Below, one piece after another: positions 45,447 through 60,400 of a stretch of DNA of 64,000 nt; position 1 is the first letter of the stretch, and each line of letters opens with the position of its first letter. A program made the position numbers and the translations under genes. The notes beneath the pieces were generated by a model that saw nothing but the letters and a program-made list of their open reading frames with translations, did not search any database and was not told where the DNA came from. The stretch comes from Molanna angustata (Eukaryota > Arthropoda > Insecta > Trichoptera > Molannidae). The stretch spans positions 30,820,078-30,884,077 of the forward strand of contig OY754979.1 in assembly GCA_963576475.1 (NCBI GenBank), in the 5' to 3' direction.

Positions 45447-48400
45447 CTGAAAAAAAAAACAATAATACATTTAAGTTTTACAAGTTACATAATAATACCT
45501 ACTTTTGGGCCTCTACTGATACTAGAAGCTTGGTCTTGTAGAATGTTATTTGGAAAATATTAATTATTTTGGACGTATGAAATTTATTGGCGCTGTAATA
45601 TTTATTTAACATTCATCCGATCAAATTAAATATTACAGCGCGTTTGACAGGTCTCCCAAAATTGACTAACATTTACTCTCTTTCAAATCAACGATTGGCG
45701 CGTGACACACTAGAACAACACCTACTAATGTACTTAAAATGTCATTTTTTATAACTGCTGCATTCTTAGTATGCATCGACCTTAAATAATTATTTTCATA
45801 TTATTAAAGTTGAGGCAGAAAAATAAAAAAAAAACTCTTTTAAAACTTTGATCTCTGGTAGAGGGCCAATACTAGTATAGGGCTCATTTTTTTAAATATT
45901 TATTTATTTTTTACATAAAGGACCATTTACAGCTAACAAGTTATTATTCATCATATGTAGTTCCATCAGATAAGGGTAAGCTATTACAAAACTGGTCAGC
46001 CAATTACATACAAGTGGTCACATCGTACATTAAAAGTTGGCGTACAAATTTATAAGAAAATGAAAATCTAAAAAAAAATCTATATAAAAATGAAAAGATA
46101 CAATAGAAACTAAGATCACGACAAAGAAAAATAGTGGAAGATATTAACAAAATACTAGTATAGTATCCAAATATACAACTTTTAAGACACCTTTCATTAT
46201 GTTAATTTGAAAAAAAAATTGTACGGCCCAGCCTACTGTCCATCCATTGTCAGATGAACTGGAACTAGATAGATTTGAGGATTCCATTTGAATAAAATTT
46301 AAAAGTATTATAATGAAATAAACATTCAACTCACAGCTTTCTTACAGACCTTGAACGGCAGTTTTCAATCTCGAGGAAGCATTTGTTGGAGTAGGTCTTC
46401 TCGTCTGTACCACACACTGGATCGTACTCTGTCGGACAGATCTTGGCGCACCCGTTGAAGTGGAATCGAGCCAAGCACCTCGAGAGCGGCACCACAAACA
46501 CATGTTTACTGTAAAGGCATTGTGATTTTGTGTCAAACTGTCATTTTGGGTAAAATTGACATTTTGTATCAAATTTTCATTTTGTGTCAAACTGTCATTT
46601 TGGATAAAATTGGCATTTTGAATCAAATTGTTATTTTGTATCGAACTGTCACTTTGGATAAAATTTTCAGTTAGAATCAAATAGTTATTTTGTGTCAATT
46701 TGTCATTTTAGATAAAATGGGCATTTTGAATCAAATTATTATTTTGTGTCATTTTGGATAAAATTGTCAGTTTGAATCAAATTGTTATTTTGTGTAAAAT
46801 TATCATTTTGGATAAAATTGTCAGTTTGAATCAGATTGTTTTTTTGTGTCAAAATGTCATTTTGGATCAAATTTGCAGTTTGAATCAAATTGTCATTATG
46901 TGTCAAACTGTCATTTTGGATAAAACTGGCATTTTGAATCAAATTGTTATTTTGTGTCACACTGTCATTTTGAGATTGACATTTTGTATAACATTTATTT
47001 TCATTCTGTCAATCTCAATAAAATAAATCATTCACTTATAAAAATAATAATAAACACGACTTTATTTACAACAAATCACTGTTCAGATTTGGACATTGTT
47101 TCTTTGATCCAAATATAATAATAATAATAATAATAATATTTTTATTAAAAATAAAAACACAAACAACAAATACAATAATAACAGTATAAACAAAAAAAAA
47201 AACAATAACATCAATTAGGAATTCTCCCCGAAAATAAGAAAACCTTGTGCTTCGGGGAGGAGTACAGAAGATAACACCACAAAAATCACAAAAACAACAA
47301 AAAAGAAAAAAGAAAAAAAAAAAAAAAATATATATATATATTTGATATGAAGAGAGAAAGAAAAAAAAAAAATACACACATACATATATACATGCATATA
47401 CACACACATATACATATACACACATATACATATATACACACACACATACATACATACACATACATACACACACATACATACACACACATATATATACACA
47501 CACATACATACACACACACACACATACATATATACATATACACACACATACACATACAAAAATAGTACAGTTAACGATACACAACCATGCCTATACAATG
47601 CACTCAATCATTCAAGAATATTTAATATGGCACAATGAGGCGAAAAGCTATCTAAACCTTTTCTTGAAAGCTAACAGTGAGTCAGAAGGTTTCAATTTTT
47701 GTTTCCTCTCTAGCTCATTGTACCATTTTACATTTTACATTGTACCATTTTTATATATATCCTCGTAAATTTACTTATAAATCTGATAAATTGTTAAGTT
47801 TAACGTACCCGCAATTCTCCTTTTTCATTTCGCACTCGTTTTTGTAAAATCTAATGTCAGATCCGCAGACGACAGGGCCTTCGGAAGAGCAGGAAGTCTC
47901 GCACTTCGCCGTTCCTTTGCAGTGACTTGGACCAGCAACGACGACTCTCTGTCCGCAGGTTAGGCGACGCATGTCACAATCGGATCTGAAAATTTGACAT
48001 ATTTGAATTTGTTCATTTAATGTGTCTCGTATTATTTAACGATTCGATAACCCGTACACGACAAACAGGTATCACTTTTATATTCAATCACCTATTGAAT
48101 AGTATTCAGACATAGACTTGGTAATGGGTTGGCTCTATATATTATACTGTTGAATATCCTCGGCAGGTTTTGAACTGTTAGAGGTAGTAGTGTGAATTAT
48201 GCTGGTTAGTATCCTTGCCTTGTCCGAAGAGAAGCTATCTCAGGGATGAACGGGTGGGCTACTCATGATTCTTAATACGTTCTAAGCTTGCCTTAATTTT
48301 AAAAATGTATAAAACAGCACTCGATCATAATCCAATATTAATCTTTCTCTACATTTAATCATGAAAATTTGTTGATATCAAAGTTTAGTATGAAATTGTC

Positions 48401-51400
48401 ATGAATTGTTGTATAAATCAATTGCTCGACAACTCGACAGCCCTGGGTGGGCCTTGGCTGAATCCTGGAGTCTCCTCCATTCCCGTCTATCCGTTGCTTT
48501 CGTTCTCCAGTTTCTAATAATATCTACTGCGGAAGCATCGGCATCGACACTGTCCATATGTATAAATCAATAGTATTATTTAATTAATTTAACCTAAAAG
48601 ATTGATTAAGTCTGAAGCTGATCTTAATTTTACTGTTGCCCTCCAGGACTACAGTCCTATAACTTACCCAATGGGGTAGAGTGTGGAGTCAGCGACAATC
48701 CTCTCTCTTATGTCTTCATTTAATACCCTATCATGTATCGTTCTTCAACAAATTCTTATTTCAACTACATTTGTTTAAAATCAACTTTTCAATCGATAAC
48801 AGACGAAACACATGTTAAAAATAATGGCTCACTTGTAAACATTTCCGTCTGATCCACATACTGGCTTGGGATCGATCTCGTTATCGCAAGATTTGGGACA
48901 TTCGTCTGGACGAAGTAGCTCCGTGCAGCTTCCAACGTGCGCCATCTGGATTCCCTTTCTGAAACAAACCAACGTTAAAATTCATATTAAATTAAAAGAA
49001 GCCAATCATTTTGGTATTTGGTTCGGTCAACAAACTCAATTTTTCGATTACGTTCATCTTTTAAATCACTGCATCTTATCTGACACTTTTCATCCAACTT
49101 TCGACGTGGTCGTAGGATTTACTTTTGTTTTGAACGAAATATCCTTTTTTGATCTTCAATCATGCTGTCCGAATATTCAATAATTAATCGAGATTATATA
49201 CAGGATGCTCAGGATAATTATGGAATATTATTTGCCAAATACCTAACCGTCTTATTTATAAACGTAATCTATCTATAGTACCTACCTGGTAATAGAGCGT
49301 GATTAACGAAAAAGTTTACTTATAAACCGTGACTATCTTTATTGCACCTTTATTTCATAGACGTCAAGTTAGGATTGTTTAACGCTTGACTAACGTGTCA
49401 TTCAAAATATTTCAAAATGGCGGATCATTCACATATATTATGATCCGAGGCATATTTGAGATTGACAGAAAAATTTAATCCTTATAACGTTTTTCCATGA
49501 TATTCTTCATGGCAATCGTGTTTAAATTGACTCAGCAAGACACAACGCGTTGTTTGTTTTCATGTTCAATGTCAGTTATCCAGAGATTACATGCATTTAT
49601 CTATTTTTTGACATCTGTGAAGCCAATGCGGCCATATGAAAAAAATAAATGAGGGTGTTCGTAAACAATTCGGTGAACTAGTTAGTCACATCTTAGTGTA
49701 CGTTTATAAGTAAGATTTTTTGATACCGATCTTAACTATTTTAATCACAAGTATCTAGTTGTGCGTTTAGTAAGCTTTTAACGAAATGTAAAAAGTAAGA
49801 CTGAGATTCTTTAACAATATTCATTATGCGTCCTTATTTCTCTTCGTCTTTTCTTCGTTGTTGTAATTGGTGTATTTAAAAATAACAGAAATATTAACTA
49901 TAATGAATAGACGTTTCCACTTCATTTGCTCGAATGTAAATGATATAGAAAACAGAACTATGTTTTATATTTTTTCAAGTTGTCACTACTGTAGTTACAT
50001 AAAAAGTTTTTTTAATAATCCTTATTAATTTGATGAACGTTACACAAACTAGTCAAACTATGTCCTATTCTGATTCGTTTCAGAGTACGAAAACGTCTGT
50101 AACCAAAGGGCGACCACGGATAAAAGGATTTCATCCACTCGGTGTGACGTAATGAGTCACGTATAAATGCAGTCAACTTTTTGACATTTTTCATGTACTA
50201 AAATCCAGACGGATAAATTTAGACGAATCAGAATTGGACATTATATTAATAAACTAAAGTGCCCTAATTAAGAAAAAAAAAATTCAAAAAAACTTTTGTC
50301 ACCGCAAAACAAACGACACATTTAAATCAATATTTTTTTTACCAAGAAATAGTGAACTATGATTCTTTGCTCAGTTTTTTGAAAACTTAGCAAATATAAA
50401 TAAGGTTAGTTGCAACTAAATAAAAATTAGTTGTATCTAAATTTTTACATCTAAATAAAATATACATAAATACACACATACAAAATTTGTTTGTAAACAA
50501 TCTATTGTTTGTAAACAATGTAGTAAGTACTATTGAAATAAGATTAGTTAGAAAAGTTGTTTGTAAACTAAGGTATTACACTATTTATAAACAATGTAGT
50601 AGATAAATACTATAGAAATAAGATTAGTTGCATTTTAAGGTATTACCAATGACATTTTATTTATATATATCATGGGTTATATAACATTGTTTGTAAACAA
50701 TGTAATAAATACCATTGATATAAAAATAGTGGAAAAGTTTTTTGGAAACGAATGTATTATATTATTTGTAAACAATGCAGTTAATACCATAAAAATAAGA
50801 TTAGTTGCTTTTAAACTGTTTCCTGATGAAGGTTTTTATTACTGTTTTAACACATTACGGATCCCATCGGCTGATTTGTATAGTGCCTATGTATTTAAGA
50901 AAAGCATCGCATAAAAAGTGTCTGTTTACAATAAATAAGGAAGGAACATCCTGTTTGTTACGTTATTTATCCCTCTGGCGTTGCAGAAGTGCAATTTAAA
51001 AATAAAAAAGTTCTGAGTGATACTCACGAGGGTATTTCAACAACCCGAGAACCTGGACTGCAATACCTCTGTAATGATATACTATTGAAAGCGCACCTCC
51101 AAATGAGGTTAAAAAACTTACTCAATAACAGCGGTTCTCAATATCTGATACTCTCAAAAATCAGCCAATATTTTTACTCTCTATCTTTGATCAATCGGCC
51201 TTCGTGACTCAGTTAAGGCAGAGTTCTTTTGAACAAAGATAACAGTAAAAGTATAGTTTATATACCATCATTTCATAAAAATTTTCAAAAATGTGCGATT
51301 TGACTGATCTATATTTCAATAAAATTTTCAATGAAATAATCTTTGTTCAAAAAACTCAGCCTTAGACTGAGTCTAACAGCCTGAGGTTGAAAAAAATTGA

Positions 51401-54400
51401 TTATAATTGTTTTATTACCATATACATATATAAAATTATTTTTTAACAGATTTTTAATTATCTCAATAGAGACGAAGTTGGAGTATTTACTGTAGGAGAA
51501 CCGGGAAATCAAGGCACCTACAGGGCTTACGACCTGTCATCGGCTGGTTTACGTGATCACTTTATGCGCTTGCGCAACGTTCAACGTTCTCTATTGAGAT
51601 AATTAAAAATCTGTTAAAAAATATCTTTGACTCCCGACAGGGAAAAAAAAACCAATGTTTGCGCATATGCAATAATAAAAATATTCGATTATATAAAATT
51701 GTTTTGCGATAGATGAATTTATCTTTAACATGTTCTGTATTTGAATATATCCTATTTTTTTCATATAAAATAACTTCATGACATTGGCAATATGAAAGGG
51801 AACTAATAAATTAAACTTATTTAATTTGAATGAATTTTAAATTATTTTTTTACTTCTTTTTGTATAGATAATAATTATGTACATATAATATTTTGTGTCT
51901 TTTTTTTTAATTGTCTCCTTTACACACGAGTGCTTGCATTCTGCTAAAGGGAAACATGTTTTTACTTACTGTACATTTGTTTCTATATTTTATTTATATA
52001 TGTATTATAAATTTAATTAAATAATACAAAAAAAACTATGTATTGTTTCACGTGAAATATATTAATGTATAATTTAATATATTTGTAGCACATATAATAC
52101 AGAAATTTTAGTTTTGATTAAATTTAACTATGCCAAATTTCAAATTCAACCGTAGGCGTAGTTAGCTTAAAGAGGGTCCTGTATTTTCTTTTCACGTATT
52201 TTTAATTTAAAGTTGCCGTCTGCAAGTGTCAAGTTTTTGGGTGTACACTTAGACAATAAGTTGTCTCTTGACCTGCAAATATCTAAAACAGTCAGTTCAT
52301 GCTTTTTCCAACTAAGACAACTGAAAAACATTCGTCGAAGCCTGCCCAAAAATGAGACAAAAACACTTATAAATGCTTTCGTTGTGTCTCGGCTAGATTA
52401 CTGTAATGGCATCTATGATGGATTGCCAAAGTATCAGCTCGATAGATTACAGATGGTGTTTAATGCAGCGGCAAGGCTCATTTATGGAGCGGAAAAACGA
52501 TGTCACATAACTCCACTACTTAACGAATTGCATTGGTTGAAGTGTCCAAAGCGAGTTGACTACAAAATCTGCTTAACGGTGTTTAATGCTTTAAATAACC
52601 TAGCACCACAATACATACAAGAGCTGTGTCAGAGAAAAGATCTCTCTGGGAGGCATCTCACACTTAGGTCTTCTGGATCACAGAGTACCAACTCCCTAAA
52701 GGAGTTAGACAGAGCCAATAAAGCGGCTTACTATGATCGATGCTTTGGTGTGAGTGGTCCTATAAAGTGGAATAAATTGCCTCTAGATGTCCGCAGTGCA
52801 AATAGTAAGAGCACTTTCTCTAAAGGACTGAAAACAGTTTTGTTTCGTAGAGCAATATTATATCTATCTAAATAAAAGCGCCCTTGGAATGATCTTGAAT
52901 CATTAAACGGCGCTATACAAATTATTATTATTATTATTATTATAAAATTTTAAAATGTATAAAAATATTTTTATACTTCGTTACTGTTTTTTAAACCAAT
53001 ATTTTACTATAGAATTCTACAAATTAAAAGTCGTAACCATTGAAAGGTTGAAGCCTGCAGACGGGACAGTAAAATTTAACAGTTTGATATGATTTTCCTA
53101 TACCAAAGTTTGGGAGCCACAGTCGAAATGTATCGGGAATATTTGAACCAGAATATAATATTTATGATGTTTTTGCAGAAGGGTTCTACTCCGTCTGGGG
53201 ATCATTAGCGTTTCGTCTCACATCCACCATCACATCTTCAGTCTTTAGATCTCGTCCTGCGGTCGCGTGTGGCTGGTTCCACTCCAATTACACTTCAAAA
53301 CGATCGTCCTCCGGGAGTTCTTTGAACTCCAACTGCATTCTCCAAAAATGCAAGTCAGAAGACACCAGTTCAAAGAAGACCTTCTGTATTATGAAAGATT
53401 TTGATCCATAATAATATTATGTATGTATGTAAGTTTGTATGCTCTGCAATATACGATAATTTGTCTTAAACTTTCGAATAATTGTTTGTTTAAGAATGAG
53501 AAATACGAAAATATATAAAGAAGAATAAAATGGAAATTTTGTTTTTATTATTATTTTACATATATTCGCTTTTCAAACAACAAACATTACTATATTGTTA
53601 AAACGAGTTGGTTGTGGCCAACGCTAAATTCCTCAATAACAAGTTACTCCATAAATTATTCAAATTTTGTATGGAAATATTTCAGCATTTTCATGAAATG
53701 AGTTTGTTCAATTGTTTTTGATTTAAATATTTTATTATGAAAACTTGATAATTCTTCAATGCCATTTTATGGAAGCGCCTTTTCAGCGATTTGAAAATAA
53801 AAATATCGAATTTTAACTTTCCTGAGTTTGGGGTCACTTTGAAATATTTGACAGTTAAAAAAAAATGAGAAGCACTGATCAGATATCCTTCAAAATCTAA
53901 TTAGGATCGAAGCGAATATTAGATGTAGAAATTTACAAAATATGCAATGGAAAGCATCGAATTAGTAATTTAGTCTATAATCGATAAAGTAGAGTAAACA
54001 CGCCGTCATAGTACATAATTACACAACACACACAAATACATTGTGATGAAACTTTCAGAATAAGACACCAGCATGATACAAGTTGATAATCTGCAGTAAA
54101 AAAATAAACTTAAATATAACAAATGTGGGTACATATTATATTCGTGTTATATGAAGTGTTGACGCGGATATGAAATTAAAGATAAAGTGGACTGTATTTA
54201 TTGGTGCGGGTGATTAGTTGCAACCACCGCAAGGCAAAGGAAGGATATATATGGAAACTCAACAGATCCTTAGTCCTCTCCCTGGTTGGATGATAGCACT
54301 TTATTCACACGCGCGCGGTGATGGCAATTTTATAGCGAGTTTGGAGGAACGGTAAAAAAGGTGGAAGAGATGCGGGACAGTCTTTATAAGACGCGGTTTG

Positions 54401-57400
54401 AAAGGATACTGAATTATGGATGTGGGGCGAGCAATGATTGCAACAATTTTGTGTCACTTTATACAGGTAATAAAAATAAAAATGTGACAATGTTTAAAAA
54501 AAATACTCACAGGCATGTGGCGACCTTGAGATGGCAGAGATTCTGATAGGTTGCAGCATCAGTTCCACAGACTGGGTCCAGTTGAGCTCCACACTTCACT
54601 TTGAGACACTTGCTCAATTTACTGCGACATTTCTCAAGCTCAACTTTCACCACACGCTTCCTGTTGTTAACACTGCAAAGAACAATTGTTAATATTAATA
54701 TTGAGATTCACTTAATAAACTTAAAAACCTCTTTCCACTCCGATGTAAAAGAACTCTAGCACAATCACTTCTTCTTCCGTTGCTTGTTTATGCGTATGTA
54801 TGCTATTTGGACTCTAATGAAGTGCATCTCAATAAACTTGAACGTCTTCAGAATACATATATCAGATTCATCCTTGGGTTGAAAAAATTTCATCACATAT
54901 CATCATACCGCAATCATCTTTGTTGGCCCAAGATACGTCAGCGGCGCAATATACAAATTCTGTCACTATTGGACAATATTCTCTCGAATCCAAACCTGCC
55001 ACAGTACCACAAAAACAAATTCACTTATTTAACCAATCATGGACTTCCACTCCGATCTGCTGAACGTACAACACTATCCATCCCTATCCAGAATACAGAA
55101 TTTCTCAGCTCTTCGTTCGAAGTACAATCAGCAATATTATGGAATAGCCTAAGTCCGGACAACCAGACCAAGGGAAAGTTAGGCAAATTATCCTCTCTTC
55201 TCCATCTACCTGTCACTGGGTAAAACCAACAACACACACTTGTCATTGTCTGATTTATATCAGACATATTATTATGTGAGACTGACGGAATACTGTGAAT
55301 TTCGATACATACTCTGAACGTCAATGTATTGTCTTTTGTTTTCATTTTTTTCAATATTGAGTTGATGATTATTATTCTTTTGATTTGATGCGTTCAAATA
55401 TTCTAAGCAATTTAGTTATGACAACGAATTTGATACGATATTATTCATAATATTGTATGTGAAACCTGTATTAAATATATAAATCTATCGAGACTGGTGT
55501 GTGGGCATACACGCTTGTCGTTCTTCCTTCTATGAGGTGATGAACATTCGCAGATCTATTGCTGATTACTCTGCATTGTGTGAAATGCCGTGAAAATGTG
55601 AATATTTATATTTAAGTTATTGAGCGTCTGATTCATAAAATTAATAGGTACATATAATAATTTTATGATTTTCTGACGTTTACGAAAAAGGAAAATCATT
55701 TTAATGTAGTTATATATATATTGGCAACTAACAGGTACTATATCAAATATTAATTAATCAAGCACCCGATAACAAGTTACCATATTCTGGAGACGCGATA
55801 TTAATCGTCTCACAGATCCAGACTGAAAACACAATTAAAAACTGTGTCTCCACCGGGAGTCGAACCCGGGACCTTCAGTTTGTATATATATCAATGTTCT
55901 ACCACAATTTGGAAAAGTATTTACTATCCAGGCACAGCCATTTTATCAAATCTGTATAAATCTTTATCGTACATTTTTGTATCAAGAAAGTAAACGTGCG
56001 TTGTTTGTTAAAATTTCGAAATGTGATATTATATCCTATTCTGATTCGTCAAGATTTATCCGTCTGAATTGTAGTACATATATGAGAAATATCAAAAAGT
56101 TGATCCTTTTATCCACGGTTGCCCGTTGGTTTAGACTTTAGACGTTTTCGTACTCTGAAACGAATCAGAATAGTACATATTATATCCTATTCTGATTCGT
56201 CTAAATTAATCCGTCTGAACTGTATATGAGAAATGTCAAAAAGTTGACTGATAATATTATGCGAGACACATTACGTCACACTGCGTGGATAAAATCCTTT
56301 TATCCACGATCGCCCGTTGGTTATAGACGTTTTCGTACTCTGAAACGAATCAGAATTGGACATAATATCTTAGAGATATTCTGGAGTTAGAATTCGATAC
56401 AAATTATTTTACCCGCAGTTGAGCATTTGCATTTCGCATTCGCTCCTGTATACGTTCTCGTCGGACCCGCAGACTGGTTTATCTTTGGTGCCACGACAAG
56501 TGGTCGGACATGGTGGGATACCTCCAGATGTTCTCTCCTGGGAGATACAGAAAGACATGGGCACCTCGAAGACGTGCTTTCTGAAAGGAATTAAATACAA
56601 AATCAATTGACAGTATTTGATTAATGTTGTGAATTGAACTGATTAAGGGGCGTCAGCTGCCAGAATACCAATTTTTCAATTTGATATTCCATCATCATCA
56701 TACAAATTGTTTTGAAAAAAATAACTTAGGTATTGATAAAGAAAATATTCCTGAACTTTTTGATAATGTTCTGTATAAATTCTTGTAAAAAAATAATGGC
56801 ATTATTTATTTATTTATTTAAATATTCTTGTACATATAATTAGTACACTGGCGGGCTTATTGCCTAATGGCAATTTCTTCCAACCAACCACAGTACATGT
56901 TAAATATACAAAACAATGTGTACTATGGCAATAAGTTAATCACATTACAAAATGAATAAAGATAGCAGAAGAAAAGTAAAAAAAAACAAAGAAGATAGCT
57001 TATAAGAACAATTCATAGCAATGATAGGAAAACTAAAGGATAAGGAAAGGAAGAGGAGAGGAAGATGTAATCAGGTGTTGTCAGATAAATATTTTTGAGT
57101 TAGCCTTTAGATTTTCAACGTTTATCTTATATTTTTAATAAACTTTAAGGCGTAGAGCAATATATTTTTTTACCAACTTTTTAACATCTCAAAGTTGGAA
57201 TATAATAGAAGAACCAGGAACTCAAGGCACCCACAGGGCTTACGACCTGTCATCGGTTGGTTTACATACCCATTGGTAAAAGTAGGTAGGTAGGTACCGG
57301 AGGGATCTCAACCAAGAGGACGCCCACCAAAAAGATGGCGAGACAGTTGGCAGTCCACATCACAGGAGGCTGAAAATGCATCATAAAACAGGGCCTGGGC

Positions 57401-60400
57401 CTAATGAAAGAACAAGATGAAGATTAAAAAATAACGTGCATTTGTGACTTGAAGTGATACATTGTAACTTACCCACAGTTCTTTGATTTCATACTACAAG
57501 CATTGGAGTAGAGCTTTCCATCGGAGCCACAAGTTGGACGAGCAGTTCTCCAGCAAGATTCCCTGCAGTGTCTCGTTGTCTGACAGTACTTCTTGTTTGT
57601 CTTTACAACTCCTTGGCTGAAAATTGAAAATATAACTTCACTCATTTTACTTTCTCTTGTACTTCAATAAATACGACATGGTATAATAAAGTCTTTATCT
57701 TACATATAAATAAAGAGGGTCCAAGACTTGACAACTTGGAGGCTTTGGAGATACAAAAATCGATAAATAAAAAAGAAGCAATAATTAATAATCAAATAAA
57801 TTTAAACCGGACGCGTCTGTTCAATATCTTTTTTCACTACCACCCACACGCACTTATAACTCCTCCCCCTAACTGCAATAACACTACACACGTTCGTTAC
57901 ATAGTTTTAAGTTTTAGTATTAGTTTTTTCTGATGAGGGAGCGGGTCAGCTCCGCAACTAGTTAACTATATCTAAATACTCATTAGTGGTGTAAACAAAG
58001 TAATTTGTAATTTTAATTTATTATGCATATTAAACAAAAAAAATTCGCTTCCGAAAATTATAAAAAAATGTATCAGTTATGTAATAAAACACTAGCCAAA
58101 ATTGTGTCAAAACAGCTTAAACCCTTCACATGAGTGCATAGATCGCAAATTTGTACGTTTTTGTTTGGTTTGTATATGTCCAAACCGCAACGAAAAGATT
58201 CAATAAGTTTAGTGGAATCCATATGAACTTCACATCTTTCTACATATATCTCAATAACCTTCAACGCATTAAATTAATGCTTGCCACAAATAAGTAATTG
58301 ACTCTAGTTAGGGAAAATAGTTATATTTTATGAAGTTATTGAATAAAATTTTAAATAATCTTCCTACACAAATGCGATTTTTACGACCGAAAGTTTTCGC
58401 CGAGATGTCTAGGCATTGTCAAAGTATAAAACGACTCCTCGCCGAGACATCTCAGTGAAAATGTTCGGCTGTAACAAATCGAATCTGTGGTGAAATATAT
58501 TTTAAATTTTTATTAGAGTCTCCAACAAAAGAGTTTTAAATATAATGGAGAAAGAGAGAGAGACGCAAAGCCGCATACTTAGACCACATATCCGTGGTGA
58601 AATATGGCCTTAAACAACTATAGTGGGTAAAGATAGAGGGAAGACGGAATAAGAGGCGTTAAAGAATATCGTGGCTTACAAATCTCAGGCAGTTGTTTAG
58701 TATTTCCTCTGATAAAAACTTTAGAATTAGGTATTAAGGTTTATAATATTATTTTTATACATATAAGATATCCTTTCTTGAAATACATTGAATTTGATAC
58801 AAATAATGTTGAATACTGACCCGCAAGTAAGGAGCTTCATCTGACACGTGTTCTTGTATACGTTTCCATCACTTCCACATATTGGACCATCCTGAGGAGC
58901 TTGGCTGCAGTCCACGGGACAGTTCTCCCGATGAGCTGATATGTTGTTACAGGCTCCGACGTGTGAGAGGGTGATCCCTACCCTGAAAAATCAATATGAT
59001 TATTTTAAAGGAATTGAAAGTGAATCCTTAAAGAATTCACTTCCATTTTACTTATAATATAGGTACTTCTTTATCTTGCATTCTCTCCTTATGTCCTCAT
59101 TTTTCATATATCGTTTTATTGTATAGTTACTCTTCTTAGTGATCTCATTTCTACAGCATTTATTCTACTTTCATGCGACTTTTGCCACGTCCATGTTTCA
59201 CTGGCATACTGGCATAAGTAGGCACTACAATTGCATTATGTACGGCAAATTTGGCTTCCTTTGAGATGCTTGGATCGGACATTACTGGTCTAAGTGCTCC
59301 GTTTATTCTAATACCTGCCATTACTCTTCTTTCAATATCTTTGTCACGTCTTCCATTCAGTTCAAACATACTCCCCAAGTATAAATATTCCTCTACTTGT
59401 TCTAGCCATTCGATCTCTACTTTTACCATACATGTAGTTAAACTTTCATTTTTTTTAAATACCAAAATCTTAGAATTACTCACTTTCATTCTCATTCCGT
59501 TCTGCAGGCATCCTTCATACACTTTATTGACAAAGTAACTCTTCATACGTGTTAAAATAGAAATTAAAAAATAGAAGTGGAATAGTCGGCAAACGCCGTG
59601 TAAAAATAGCCAACTTTACGCTTAATGGTAATTTCTTCCATGTATCCAAGAAAACTGTACAATTTTTACCTGCAGATTTCAACTTGCAGCATACATCTGT
59701 TTAGGTATGTTCTTCCGTCAGTGCCGCAGACTGGATCTCTCTCTGAAGAACATTTGTGCTCACACTTTGAACCCTGGGCACGAATACAAAGTCCAGGATC
59801 CGTGGCCAGCTTTATACCTGTATACATAAACATCAAAAGTAAAACACGATTCATTTTTTACTAAGTCATAACATGTAAATGAAAAAATTCTTAAACAAAT
59901 ATGTTTACCATTTTACACATTTATAACAAGGCTCTTACGGGCTCTTCTCTTGTTTTGACTACACTCGTTGAAGTGTTAAGAGCGAGTTGACTACAACATT
60001 TACATATTTGACGGTATTTAATGCTAAGAATAACTTGGAGCTGTGCCAGAGAAAAGAGCGATCTGTGTTAGGCATCTCACTCACAGGTCTTCTGGATCAC
60101 AGAGTTACAACTCCTTGAAAAGATTGGACAGAACCAACAAAGCGCCTTAGTATGATCGATGCTTTAGTGTGAGTGGTCTTATAAAGTGAAATAGATTCCC
60201 TCCAGATGTCCGCAGTGCACAAATCAAGAGCACTTTCTCTAGTGAACTGAAAACAGCTTTGTTTCGTAGAGCAACAACATAAAACAGCCTTTAGCCTTTG
60301 GAATGATCCTTTATCATAAAACGGCGGCAATCCTTTATTATTATTATTAAATCTCAAAATATCGCTACTTAGACATATTTTTTGATTCACATATGACATT

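Noticed and set aside
46342..46960. Minus-strand frames of the form IQNDNL repeated, one running into Kazal exon 9
   Set aside because: They follow the 18-bp minisatellite. Where the frame enters exon 9 it reads [10 protein letters not shown], not the Kazal frame, and the acceptor at 46508 is phase-consistent.
47066..47607. Long minus-strand frames rich in Cys-Val-Tyr and the plus-strand His-Thr frame
   Set aside because: They translate the CA/TACA microsatellite in different frames; no start context, domain or splice support.
54780..55354. Possible extra Kazal exon in intron 5
   Set aside because: Frames here belong to a family X LINE fragment; no Kazal Cys spacing.
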